DNA of 23,831 bases, from the NCBI GenBank assembly GCA_002327985.1, contig DCVM01000033.1, positions 1 to 23,831 on the forward strand, read 5' to 3'. This document shows, piece by piece, positions 15,569 through 22,432 of the stretch. The notes under the pieces were generated by a model that was given only the letters and a program-made list of their open reading frames with translations, ran no database searches and was not told where the DNA came from. The translations under genes and the position numbers were made by a program. Position 1 is the stretch's first letter, and the number at the start of each line of letters is the position of its first letter. The DNA is from Syntrophaceae bacterium UBA2188. Its GTDB lineage: Bacteria > Desulfobacterota > BSN033 > UBA1163.

Positions 15569-15628
15569 CGTCGGTATTTACTGCCGACGAAAATTCAGTA
15601 TTTCGCCCCCAGTAAATGGGGGCGCTAC
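15565..15628. repeat. Double-hairpin inverted element with terminal GTAGCG/CGCTAC
   Basis: The outer ends GTAGCG (15565-15570) and CGCTAC (15623-15628) are inverted repeats. Inside are two hairpins: stem CGTCGGT/GCCGACG around loop ATTTACT (15569-15589), and stem CGCCCCC/GGGGGCG around loop AGTAAAT (15604-15624). The loops are reverse complements of each other while the stem sequences differ. The element supplies the stop codon of the upstream gene and an ATG that would give the next gene a spurious start at 15616. Confidence 0.82.
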
Positions 15629-15639
15629 AAGTTCTGATT

Positions 15640-16596
15640 ATGGCAAATTATTTAGGCATTGATGTCGGTTCCATCACCACCAAGTTAGTGATGCTGAGCG
15701 AAAGCGGCCAGGTTTTGGCCAAGACCTATCTCCGAAACAGCGGTCGGCCCATTGAGGCCATCCAGCAGGGGATGGAAGATATCCTGGCCCAATTGGGGAA
15801 AACCGTTCCGATTGATGGAGTTGCCACGACAGGTAGCGCGAGACATTTAGCGGCTTATTTGGTAGGGGCTGATCTCATTAAAAATGAGATCACGGCCCAT
15901 GCCATTGCAGTGATTGACTTTCTCCCCGAAGCAAAGACGATCATCGAGATCGGTGGCCAGGATTCCAAGGTGATTGTTCTCAGAAACGGGGTCGTTGTTG
16001 ACTTTGCGATGAATACGGTCTGCGCCGCAGGCACAGGCTCTTTTTTAGATCAACAAGCTGCCAGACTCGGAATCTCCATTGAAGCCTTTGGGGATCTCGC
16101 TCTCAAGGCCAATCACCCTGTCCGGATCGCAGGCCGATGCACGGTCTTTGCCGAGACAGACATGATTCATAAACAACAGATTGGGCATTCCGTGGAAGAT
16201 ATTGTCGCTGGTCTCTGTGACTCCCTGGTGAAGAATTATCTCAATAATGTCTGCCGAGGGAAAGAAGTTCTTTCTCCCATTGTTTTCCAAGGAGGCGTTG
16301 CGGCGAATCGAGGTATCCACAAAGCGCTCGAAAAAGAACTGGAGGCCTCTTTCATCATCCCGAAACATTTTGATGTCATGGGTGCTATCGGTGCTGCCAA
16401 ATTGGTGAAGAGGGCTAGACCTTCCGAGACAAAATTTAGAGGATTTGATCTGCTGCGGAAATCCTGTTCCACACGGGGCTTTGAATGCGGTGAATGTGAA
16501 AATCAATGTGAAGTGATCGAGCTCCTGGTGGATCATCAAGTGGTGGCCTGCTGGGGCGATCTCTGCGAACGCTATCGCTATGCCCAGAAGGGCTGA
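15640..16596 (+). CDS. BadF/BadG/HgdC-type ASKHA ATPase (2-hydroxyacyl-CoA dehydratase activator family)
   Basis: 318 residues. Actin-like ATPase motifs are YLGIDVGSITTKLV (residues 4-17), ATTGSARH, IIEIGGQDSKVI and FQGGVAANRGI. The two cysteines that ligate the dimer-bridging [4Fe-4S] cluster in HgdC (C127/C166 there) are present as C128 (NTVCAAGTGSF) and C167 (AGRCTVFAETDMIH). Such proteins use ATP hydrolysis to push an electron to a very low potential onto a partner protein. The C-terminus adds a cysteine-rich tail (ECGECENQCEV) that could hold another cluster. I chose ATG 15640 (MANYLGID); the upstream ATG 15616 lies in the repeat. No HgdA/HgdB or BcrBC subunit genes are nearby; the obvious partners are the two preceding proteins. 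The gene is convergent with the FAD oxidoreductase. Confidence 0.9.
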   Translation: MANYLGIDVGSITTKLVMLSESGQVLAKTYLRNSGRPIEAIQQGMEDILAQLGKTVPIDGVATTGSARHLAAYLVGADLIKNEITAHAIAVIDFLPEAKTIIEIGGQDSKVIVLRNGVVVDFAMNTVCAAGTGSFLDQQAARLGISIEAFGDLALKANHPVRIAGRCTVFAETDMIHKQQIGHSVEDIVAGLCDSLVKNYLNNVCRGKEVLSPIVFQGGVAANRGIHKALEKELEASFIIPKHFDVMGAIGAAKLVKRARPSETKFRGFDLLRKSCSTRGFECGECENQCEVIELLVDHQVVACWGDLCERYRYAQKG

Positions 16597-16681
16597 AAGC
16601 AGATAGCAGAAGGAAGTGATGCGACCTCCTTTACGGAAAGGAGAGGACCGGCAGAAGATAAGAAAATAAAAATGTTGCCTT

Positions 16682-18205
16682 CTATGCGAGTTTCTTCATA
16701 CTCTTCAAGACAAGTTTAGCTGCATTGATCCCGGAGATGATCACCATGGGTATCCCTCCACCCGGAAAGGTCCAGTGGCCTGCCTGATAAAGATTGGCAA
16801 TGGGTGTTTTCTGGCCACGAATCCTTGACAATTCTTTTGCCGATAAGTACCAACCCATCGTAGCGCCGCGCTTGTTTAATGTCCTTCTCTCGTAGGTAAG
16901 AGGGGTTGAGGCATCACGAACAATGATATGACTGGATAGGGCAGGGATCACCCTTTCCGTGGTTTCAATGATTTTTTGGGCTATCTCTTCCTTTATCTCT
17001 GCATAATGGGGACTTTTATTGCTCCCATCTGCAAAGAGGTCGTAAGGGGCAAAGGCAGCGATAGCGACGGTATGCTTATCTATTGGGGCAAGCATTGGGT
17101 TCTTTATGCTATCCATACGAATCGCCATCTTCTCCTTTTGGATGTCAAATTCCTCTGCGTCTTTTTCCTCCCATGGGTTTTTACGAATGGTGGGGTAGTG
17201 GTGGACCAGAGCTCCATCAAAGCCCATCTGTGCCAGATCGAGATCTACACCTAAATAAAGGGTGAAGATCGGTGCTGAGATCTCTCTATTTTGGAGCTTC
17301 CTTACGAATCGATCAGGTAATAGATGATTACCTATTAGATATTGAAATGTTAAGTGACAATCCCCATTGGAGATGACATATCTGGATTGAATCTCCTCTC
17401 CTTCCTCAATCTGAACTCCTCGGACCTTCCCTTCCTCAATCGCGATCTTTTTTACAAGGGTATTAAAGAAAATCTCTCCACCATAAGCTTTATAATATCT
17501 GAGAAAAAGCTGAGGTAAGGCCCCTATCGCTTTGTCTTTGATGTAATAAAAGTTTCCCTTTATGGCCCACATGATTGGACCTGCACAGGTAAAGATAGAG
17601 GAACCCTTACGGGCACCAAAGGTGAGGAGGTATTTTAAGAGAGGGTCTTTGAAAAAAGAGTCCAGGACTTCTTGGCCCGTTTTGCCACGATACCGGAGTA
17701 GTTGAGGTGTCATGACAAATTTATATAATAACTGAAACTTCTCTTTGAGGCTGATGAGATCAAGAGATTTAATGGAAAGGCCCTCGATGTTCTTAACCAG
17801 CCTTTTCAATTCCTCTACATATGCGTGGATAGATAGCTTCTCCTTGGGAAAGAGATGGATTAAATCCTTTTCGAACTGATCAATATCAGTGGAGAGGGTG
17901 AGATGGAAATGAGGGGTAATGATTCGACGCTGGGGGTCCTGCGGACAAAATTCGAATTCAGGAGGAAGGCCTAAGGTCTGGAAAGCCTCTTCCATTTGGC
18001 TATTGGGACCGAATTCATTGAGGTAATGGACAGCAGGTGCGAAGGTAAACCCATTGCGCTTGAAATTCACACAATAACCACCAGGTTTTGAGGATTGCTC
18101 ACAAATCAGTACCCTGAGCCCCTCCTTAGCCAGAAGAGTACCACAACTCAGTCCTCCCATCCCAGCCCCAATGACAATGACATCGTATCTTTTACCATTC
18201 ATCAT
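16682..18205 (-). CDS. CrtI-like FAD-dependent oxidoreductase (phytoene desaturase / carotenoid isomerase / retinol saturase family)
   Basis: 507 residues. The N-terminal dinucleotide-binding motif VIVIGAGMGGLSCGTLLAKEG (G13, G15, G18) is followed by the acidic ribose-binding EQ and the KPGGYCVNFKRNGFTF segment of the CrtI family. The C-terminal FAD-closing motif is ANLYQAGHWTFPGGGIPMVIISG. The middle contains LGVDLDLAQMGFDGALVHHYP and a methyl- or polyene-binding-like hydrophobic region. Family members desaturate, saturate or isomerise conjugated or isoprenoid chains. Start codons ATG 18205 and 18202 are both possible. No phytoene synthase or other carotenoid gene is seen, so a carotenoid role is not supported by context; the adjacent ACP-lipid genes offer another possible substrate. 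It is divergent from the radical-SAM gene at 18314, and the shared gap is about 108 bp. Confidence 0.87.
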   Translation of the reverse strand: MMNGKRYDVIVIGAGMGGLSCGTLLAKEGLRVLICEQSSKPGGYCVNFKRNGFTFAPAVHYLNEFGPNSQMEEAFQTLGLPPEFEFCPQDPQRRIITPHFHLTLSTDIDQFEKDLIHLFPKEKLSIHAYVEELKRLVKNIEGLSIKSLDLISLKEKFQLLYKFVMTPQLLRYRGKTGQEVLDSFFKDPLLKYLLTFGARKGSSIFTCAGPIMWAIKGNFYYIKDKAIGALPQLFLRYYKAYGGEIFFNTLVKKIAIEEGKVRGVQIEEGEEIQSRYVISNGDCHLTFQYLIGNHLLPDRFVRKLQNREISAPIFTLYLGVDLDLAQMGFDGALVHHYPTIRKNPWEEKDAEEFDIQKEKMAIRMDSIKNPMLAPIDKHTVAIAAFAPYDLFADGSNKSPHYAEIKEEIAQKIIETTERVIPALSSHIIVRDASTPLTYERRTLNKRGATMGWYLSAKELSRIRGQKTPIANLYQAGHWTFPGGGIPMVIISGINAAKLVLKSMKKLA

Positions 18206-18232
18206 GCTTCTTCTTCAAAAACGTTAAAGGGA

Positions 18233-18262
18233 TTGAAATCCCAATGAGAGGTGTATTATAAC
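18233..18262 (+). promoter_or_regulatory. Candidate sigma-70-type promoter for the radical-SAM/ACP gene run
   Basis: TTGAAA at 18233-18238 and TATAAC at 18257-18262 are separated by 18 bp, five of six matches to each consensus box. Transcription would begin near 18269, leaving a short leader before the GTG start at 18314. This also argues against the upstream GTG at 18251, which falls inside the would-be promoter. Prediction by eye only. Confidence 0.45.
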
Positions 18263-18313
18263 AAAAACGATTGCATCTGTCTTCCTTTTGTCATTATCAA
18301 AGGGTCTTTTTCT

Positions 18314-19684
18314 GTGAATATTCTTTTGATCAATCCTGCATCCTCGGGGACTCTGAAAGCGACAGGGGTTCTCTTTCCTCCTCTCGGTCTTCTCTCTATC
18401 GCGGGTTATGTGGAAAAGGAAGGCCATCAGGTCGTAATCGAAGACTTGGCTGTTCGAAAGAAGAGGGGGGAAATCGATTTCAAAAAATATGACGTTGTCG
18501 GTATCTCCACGGATACGACCCGCCATCGCCAGGCCCTTCAGTTAGCAAAGAAGGCAAAGGCAAGTGGTTGCACGGTAGTGATGGGGGGTCCCCATCCTGG
18601 TTATGTGGATGAAGAAATCCTTTTGACCAAAAAAGTTGATTTCATCGTCCATGGAGAAGGGGAGATCACCTTCTCCGAATTAATGACTGCCTTGGAGAAG
18701 AACGATGGGAAATTCCATTCCATCCAGGGAATCAGTTTTTTTTCAAATGGCAAAAAGTTGCGAACGGTTCCCAGGCCCTTCATCGAGGATCTTGACAGTC
18801 TTCCCTTTCCTGCCAGACATCTCATTCCTATGGACGATTACCGAAGGACGAAATTGGGAGACCGAGATATCACCCCTTTGGTTACCAGTCGCGGTTGTCC
18901 ATATCAGTGTGCTTTCTGTGCTTCCTCTCATTTTTTTGGTACGAAAGTGAGGATGAGGAATGTTGCCTCTGTTTTAACCGAAATCGAAGAGATTTATCAC
19001 CGATATCATTTTCATGCTGTCGCCTTTGTGGATGATACCTTTAACCTCTTTCCGGAGAGGGTCATTGAAATTTGCCATGGGATCCTTGGAAAGAAACTTG
19101 ACCTCTGGTGGTGGTGCTTATCCAGGATCGACCTCTTGCTTCGCAATGAGGAAATGGTTAAAGAGATGGTCAGGGCAGGGGCCAAGTCGGTTTTCATTGG
19201 AGTGGAATCCTCCCATCCGAAAACCCTTGAAGAATTAAAGAAGGGGATTAATGTGGAAAACACGGTTCAAGCCGTAGACATGCTTAAACGGAATGGTCTC
19301 GAGATTCATGCTGCCTATATCATGGGTGGGATCCATGAAACGGTGGAGATGATTCATGAAACGATCCGTTTTGCTAAAAAACTCGATACCAATGTGGCTC
19401 AGTTTTCCATTCTCACCCCTTACCCAGGCACAGCCATCTATGAGCAGGTGAAGGACCGAATCTTCAAATGGAGAGCACCATGGTCCTTCTTCGATATGCA
19501 GCACTTGGTCTTTAAGCATGACCATCTCTCATTTATCCGAATGGAATGGCTTCTGCTCAAGGCGCACCTCCTCTATTACACCCGATCGAAAAAAGCGATC
19601 CAGGATATCTGGCATCATATTAAGAAACATCGTTTGGGCATTTGGACGCTCTTTCGTTTTCTGAGAGACCACTTTGGGGGATAA
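18314..19684 (+). CDS. B12-binding-domain radical SAM protein (first of two)
   Basis: 456 residues. The N-terminal cobalamin-binding-type Rossmann domain spans NILLINPAS, PPLGLLSIAGYVEKEGH, DVVGISTDTTRHRQAL, VVMGGPHPGYVDEE and DFIVHGEGEITF. The radical-SAM core has TSRGCPYQCAFC (C195, C199, C202), FVDDTFNLFPERV and KSVFIGVESSHPKTL. This is the BchE/HpnJ-like architecture, whose members catalyse methylations, cyclisations or C-C rearrangements on lipids and other small molecules. The DxHxxG cobalamin-ligand motif is not evident. I chose GTG 18314 (NILLINP next), with AAAGGG about 9 bases upstream; the longer frame from 18251 adds residues absent from the fold. Five bp after its stop the acyltransferase gene starts, indicating an operon. 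Confidence 0.88.
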   Translation: MNILLINPASSGTLKATGVLFPPLGLLSIAGYVEKEGHQVVIEDLAVRKKRGEIDFKKYDVVGISTDTTRHRQALQLAKKAKASGCTVVMGGPHPGYVDEEILLTKKVDFIVHGEGEITFSELMTALEKNDGKFHSIQGISFFSNGKKLRTVPRPFIEDLDSLPFPARHLIPMDDYRRTKLGDRDITPLVTSRGCPYQCAFCASSHFFGTKVRMRNVASVLTEIEEIYHRYHFHAVAFVDDTFNLFPERVIEICHGILGKKLDLWWWCLSRIDLLLRNEEMVKEMVRAGAKSVFIGVESSHPKTLEELKKGINVENTVQAVDMLKRNGLEIHAAYIMGGIHETVEMIHETIRFAKKLDTNVAQFSILTPYPGTAIYEQVKDRIFKWRAPWSFFDMQHLVFKHDHLSFIRMEWLLLKAHLLYYTRSKKAIQDIWHHIKKHRLGIWTLFRFLRDHFGG

Positions 19685-19688
19685 TCCT

Positions 19689-20600
19689 ATGGAAGAGCGT
19701 TACCCCCCATCGGTTCACCGATTTATTTACCTTTTTTTCTTCCAGTTCTGCTCGACTCTCATTCCACGACCAATTCAAAAATTCTTCAGTGTGGTCGTGG
19801 GAGATCTCTTTTACCTCCTGATGAGAAAGACGAGAGTCCATGTCCGAAAAAATATGGAAGGGGTAAGCAGAGGCAGATGGTCAAAAGAAAAAATTAGTAC
19901 CTTAACACGGAAAACTTTTCAGAACTATGGCCAATACCTTTTGGATTATATGGTGATGCATCGCCTCCGCCCATCCAATAAAAACCAATGGGTTGAAGAA
20001 GAGGTGGGAGCGGATTATATGGCGGAAGCACTTCGGGCAGGAAAAGGAGCGATCTGTATCACGCCTCATCTTGGCAATTGGGAGATCGGGGGGCTGCTCC
20101 TCTCCTTCAGAGGGGGAGCGCTCAATGTTCTTACTCTCGATGAGAGAGATTTGGACATCCGATCCTATCGGGAGACAATGAGGAGAAGAAGAGGGATCAA
20201 AAATATATATATCAATCCGAAGGACGACTCACCCATGGCTATTTTGGATGCCGTCAAAGCCCTTCGGCGAAATGAAATCCTGGCCATGTTGGGAGATCGG
20301 ATCGAGTCTCAGAAAACCATGGTTTTTGATTTCTTTGGAAGAAAGACGGCCTTTCCTGTCGGTGTCGCCATGCTCGCTTTGGCCACAGAAGCCCCTGTCC
20401 TCCCGGTCTTCGTGGTGATGGAAAGAAATTGGAAGTATAAAGGAATCATTGAGCCTCCCATCTACTTTCATCCCTCTTCGAGGGAAGATCGGGAAGCCAT
20501 CATCCGAAGGGGGATGGAAAGATTGATTAAAAAATTTGAAGACTATATCGAAAAATACCCAGATCAATGGTATAATTTCTATTCTTATTGGAATGAATAG
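19689..20600 (+). CDS. LpxL/HtrB-like lysophospholipid acyltransferase
   Basis: 303 residues. The N-terminal hydrophobic segment (about 11-26 and 31-45) is a membrane anchor. The acyltransferase motif HLGNWE (H117 to E122, HX4E) lies within CITPHLGNWEIGG. ILAMLGDR, DFFGRKTAFPVG and APVLPVFVV follow, the order found in lipid A late acyltransferases and in acyltransferases of aryl-polyene-type clusters. It would transfer an acyl chain from ACP or CoA to a lipid acceptor at the inner membrane. I chose ATG 19689 with GGGGGA upstream; TTG 19674 overlaps the previous gene. Being next to an ACP, an acyltransferase and a thioesterase, it more likely handles a specialised acyl chain than housekeeping lipid A, but both remain possible. 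Confidence 0.86.
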   Translation: MEERYPPSVHRFIYLFFFQFCSTLIPRPIQKFFSVVVGDLFYLLMRKTRVHVRKNMEGVSRGRWSKEKISTLTRKTFQNYGQYLLDYMVMHRLRPSNKNQWVEEEVGADYMAEALRAGKGAICITPHLGNWEIGGLLLSFRGGALNVLTLDERDLDIRSYRETMRRRRGIKNIYINPKDDSPMAILDAVKALRRNEILAMLGDRIESQKTMVFDFFGRKTAFPVGVAMLALATEAPVLPVFVVMERNWKYKGIIEPPIYFHPSSREDREAIIRRGMERLIKKFEDYIEKYPDQWYNFYSYWNE

Positions 20601-20604
20601 CAAA

Positions 20605-20684
20605 GGGTTCCAGGCGTCGAGGGTTCAAGTGGCCGAGTGAAACCAATAAATCTTGAACCCTCAAACCCTTCAATCCTGGGGTCC
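20605..20684. repeat. 8-bp-period inverted-arm repeat, copy 4 (acyltransferase-ACP gap)
   Basis: Left-arm units begin at 20605 (GGGTTCCA), 20613 (GGCGTCGA), 20621 (GGGTTCAA) and 20629. Right-arm units, read on the minus strand, are at 20677-20684, 20669-20676, 20661-20668 and 20653-20660 (GGGTTCAA). The phase is exactly 8 bp within each arm and the arms are inverted. It lies wholly between two co-directional genes. It begins 4 bp after the acyltransferase stop, paralleling copy 3, which begins 4 bp after the radC stop. Confidence 0.86.
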
Positions 20685-20715
20685 TTTTAATTTTTTTAAT
20701 CAGAAGAGGAAAAGA

Positions 20716-20988
20716 ATGGCTGAACCGAACCATGAACTGATTGACACCCTTAAACAACTCATCATTCAGAGATTAAAACTTACGGATATGACACCGGTGA
20801 TGATTGAAACCGATGCTCCTCTCTTCGGCGAGGGCCTCGGGCTGGACTCCATCGACGCCCTTGAACTTGTTCTGGGTTTGGAGAAAGAGTTTGGAGTCAT
20901 CATTCCTGATGCAGAGGTGGGGAAAAAAGTCTTTCAGTCCGTGAGAACCATAGCCCAATATATTTTAGACCAACAGGAAACAACATGA
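20716..20988 (+). CDS. Acyl carrier protein
   Basis: 90 residues. Four-helix acyl carrier protein with the phosphopantetheine attachment serine S45 in GLGLDSIDALEL, and the usual acidic helix II (ELVLGLEKEFGVIIPD). It carries the growing or modified acyl chain as a thioester. I chose ATG 20716 with AAGAGGA about 6 bases upstream; the longer frame from 20653 runs through the repeat. It overlaps the next gene by ATGA. The DSI form (rather than DSL) and the location among specialised genes suggest a pathway-dedicated carrier, not the primary FAS ACP, which usually sits beside fabG/fabF. Confidence 0.92.
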   Translation: MAEPNHELIDTLKQLIIQRLKLTDMTPVMIETDAPLFGEGLGLDSIDALELVLGLEKEFGVIIPDAEVGKKVFQSVRTIAQYILDQQETT

Positions 20989-21947
20989 AGGCATCCAAAG
21001 GAAAAACAGCTTTTTGTTTTCCTGGACAACTTCAAGAAAAACCCATCTTTGGGAATTCTCATCCCCTGAGGGAAGATTGCCATTTTAAAGAATTGTTGAA
21101 CAGGGCTTCCAGCCGGACGAAATTCGACCTCCTCAACTTTTCATTCGGGGGAGATGAAAAAGAGGAGGATTTTAGTCTAAAGCTTCAGATTTCGGCCTAC
21201 TTCCTCTCCATGGTTCACTTCTATCGTCTTCGAGCCGCGGGATGGATTCCGAATATTTTTGCTGAGCACAGTATGGGAATTTATGCCGCCCTGGCTGCCT
21301 CAGAGGCTATCTGTTTTGAAGAAGGCCTCTTCATCACCGAGGAGATCGGCAAACTCCTAAAGAGAGAAGGAGGCATTCACCCGGGAGGCATGGCCAGCAT
21401 CATCGGTCTTCCCTTAGAGGAGATCCAAAAAATCTGTCAAGATCTCAATGGTTTTCAACTGGCCATTGCCAACTATAACGGTTCGATGCATTTTGTCCTT
21501 TCCGGGGAAGAGGAAGGAGTGGAAAAAGCGATTTCTCTTGCCCTTTCCAGGAAGGCACTTTCCGCCACCCGACTGGCTTTCAAGACCGCCCTTCATTCCC
21601 CCTTGCTTTATTCTTTAAGGGAAGAGATCGTCGAAATCCTAAAAGACATTAAGGTTCAGATTCCTAAGGTTCCCATCCTCAATCATTGGACAATCAAACC
21701 TTTGAAGAGAGAAGAGATCAAAGATTTTCTTTCCCAAGAGATTGGACGACCTGTCTATTGGATTCGATGCGTTGAGACATTGCTTCAGGAAGGGGTTACT
21801 CAATTCATTGAATTGGGACATGAAGCAACACTGACGAAATTGATGCGATGGGTTGATCGTGAGGCAGAGGCCTTCTCTGCTGGGGATCGCCTCGATCTTT
21901 CACTTTGTCATTCTGAACTTGTTTCAGAATCTAAGGGAAATTCATGA
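20985..21947 (+). CDS. FabD-like acyl-(carrier-protein) transferase with altered active-site region
   Basis: 320 residues, FabD/PKS-AT fold. Recognisable blocks are AFCFPGQ (8-14), KLQISAYFL (Q68, matching the FabD glutamine), the nucleophile loop AEHSMGIYAAL (S96), GGMASIIGL, and the catalytic His in TALHSPLL (H204). Two differences from malonyl-specific FabD stand out. The loop is EHSMG, not GHSLG. The arginine that binds the malonyl carboxylate (R117 of E. coli FabD) aligns with I121. This suggests an uncharged acyl substrate or an editing/hydrolytic role. It overlaps ACP by 4 bp and the thioesterase by 4 bp (ATGA both times), so the three are tightly coupled. The last residues (CHSELVSES...) come from a hairpin repeat and are probably not part of the fold. 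Confidence 0.84.
   Translation: MKASKGKTAFCFPGQLQEKPIFGNSHPLREDCHFKELLNRASSRTKFDLLNFSFGGDEKEEDFSLKLQISAYFLSMVHFYRLRAAGWIPNIFAEHSMGIYAALAASEAICFEEGLFITEEIGKLLKREGGIHPGGMASIIGLPLEEIQKICQDLNGFQLAIANYNGSMHFVLSGEEEGVEKAISLALSRKALSATRLAFKTALHSPLLYSLREEIVEILKDIKVQIPKVPILNHWTIKPLKREEIKDFLSQEIGRPVYWIRCVETLLQEGVTQFIELGHEATLTKLMRWVDREAEAFSAGDRLDLSLCHSELVSESKGNS
21910..21930. repeat. Short ATTCTGAA hairpin repeat overlapping the 3' end of the FabD-like gene
   Basis: ATTCTGAA (21910-21917) and TTCAGAAT (21923-21930) form a perfect 8-bp stem around loop CTTGT. Translated here it gives the CHSELVSES-type peptide that recurs at protein ends in many genomes carrying this dispersed palindrome. Only one copy is seen in the window, so the dispersed-repeat call rests on general knowledge. 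Confidence 0.6.
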
Positions 21948-22366
21948 GATACCACGAGACCTCCCTTCAGGTCCGATTTTATGAAGTGGATGCTTATGGA
22001 ATGGTTTGGCATGGTCACTATGCAGGCTGGTTTGAGACGGGACGCAATGACCTGACCCAGCGATTCCAGATGGGTCCGCTGCAGCTTAAGGAGATAGATC
22101 TTTTAGCACCGGTGGTGGAATTAAACTGTCAGTTCAAACTTCCAGCCACCTTTGGCGATTCCCTCATCATCCAGACCACGATGGAGAGAACCGAGGTGGC
22201 GAAACTGATCTTTCACTATCGGGCTCTCCATCAAGAAAATCAAAAGCTTCTCGCCACAGGCTCCACCACGCATGTTCTCACCGATCTGAAAGGGAATCTT
22301 TTTTACCGGGTTCCTCCAGAGGTGCTTGAAAAAGTGGAAGCGATGCAGAAGTATTTGGAAGTGTAA
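21944..22366 (+). CDS. Hotdog-fold acyl-CoA/acyl-ACP thioesterase (4HBT, YbgC-like)
   Basis: 140 residues. The 4HBT motif is complete: VRFYEVDAYGMVWHGHYAGWFE with catalytic Asp16, followed by G19, H23 and Y26, then the long central helix (ETGRNDLTQRF). It hydrolyses acyl thioesters and could release a product from the neighbouring ACP or recycle CoA esters. ATG 21944 overlaps the stop of the FabD-like gene, and AAGGGA lies just upstream. It ends 66 bp before the second radical-SAM gene, with a palindromic repeat in the gap. YbgC proper belongs to the tol-pal locus; no tol or pal genes are here, so a pathway-specific role is more likely. Confidence 0.9.
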   Translation: MRYHETSLQVRFYEVDAYGMVWHGHYAGWFETGRNDLTQRFQMGPLQLKEIDLLAPVVELNCQFKLPATFGDSLIIQTTMERTEVAKLIFHYRALHQENQKLLATGSTTHVLTDLKGNLFYRVPPEVLEKVEAMQKYLEV

Positions 22367-22368
22367 TC

Positions 22369-22419
22369 CACCCCCACCCACCCCTCCCCCCTCGAGGAGG
22401 AGGGTGAGGGAGGGGGGGG
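22369..22419. repeat. CTCGAG-centred GC-rich palindromic repeat, intergenic copy
   Basis: Reverse-oriented copy of the element found inside the ATP-grasp gene: 22369-22406 matches the reverse complement of 10436-10473 with two mismatches, centred on CTCGAG at 22391-22396. C-rich and G-rich arms allow a strong hairpin. It starts 3 bp after the thioesterase stop. Confidence 0.85.
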
Positions 22420-22432
22420 AATAAAAATTCTT

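Noticed and set aside
16626..16643. Hairpin CTCCTTT/AAAGGAG between the convergent ATPase and FAD genes as a terminator
   Set aside because: The stem is only 7 bp and no T-run follows on either strand, so support is too weak to list it.
16682..18205. Carotenoid biosynthesis locus
   Set aside because: Only one CrtI-like gene is present, with no phytoene synthase, cyclase or prenyltransferase in the window.
18251..18313. Upstream GTG start for the first B12-type radical SAM gene
   Set aside because: It overlaps the candidate -10 box and adds residues before the first beta strand of the fold; GTG 18314 is preferred.
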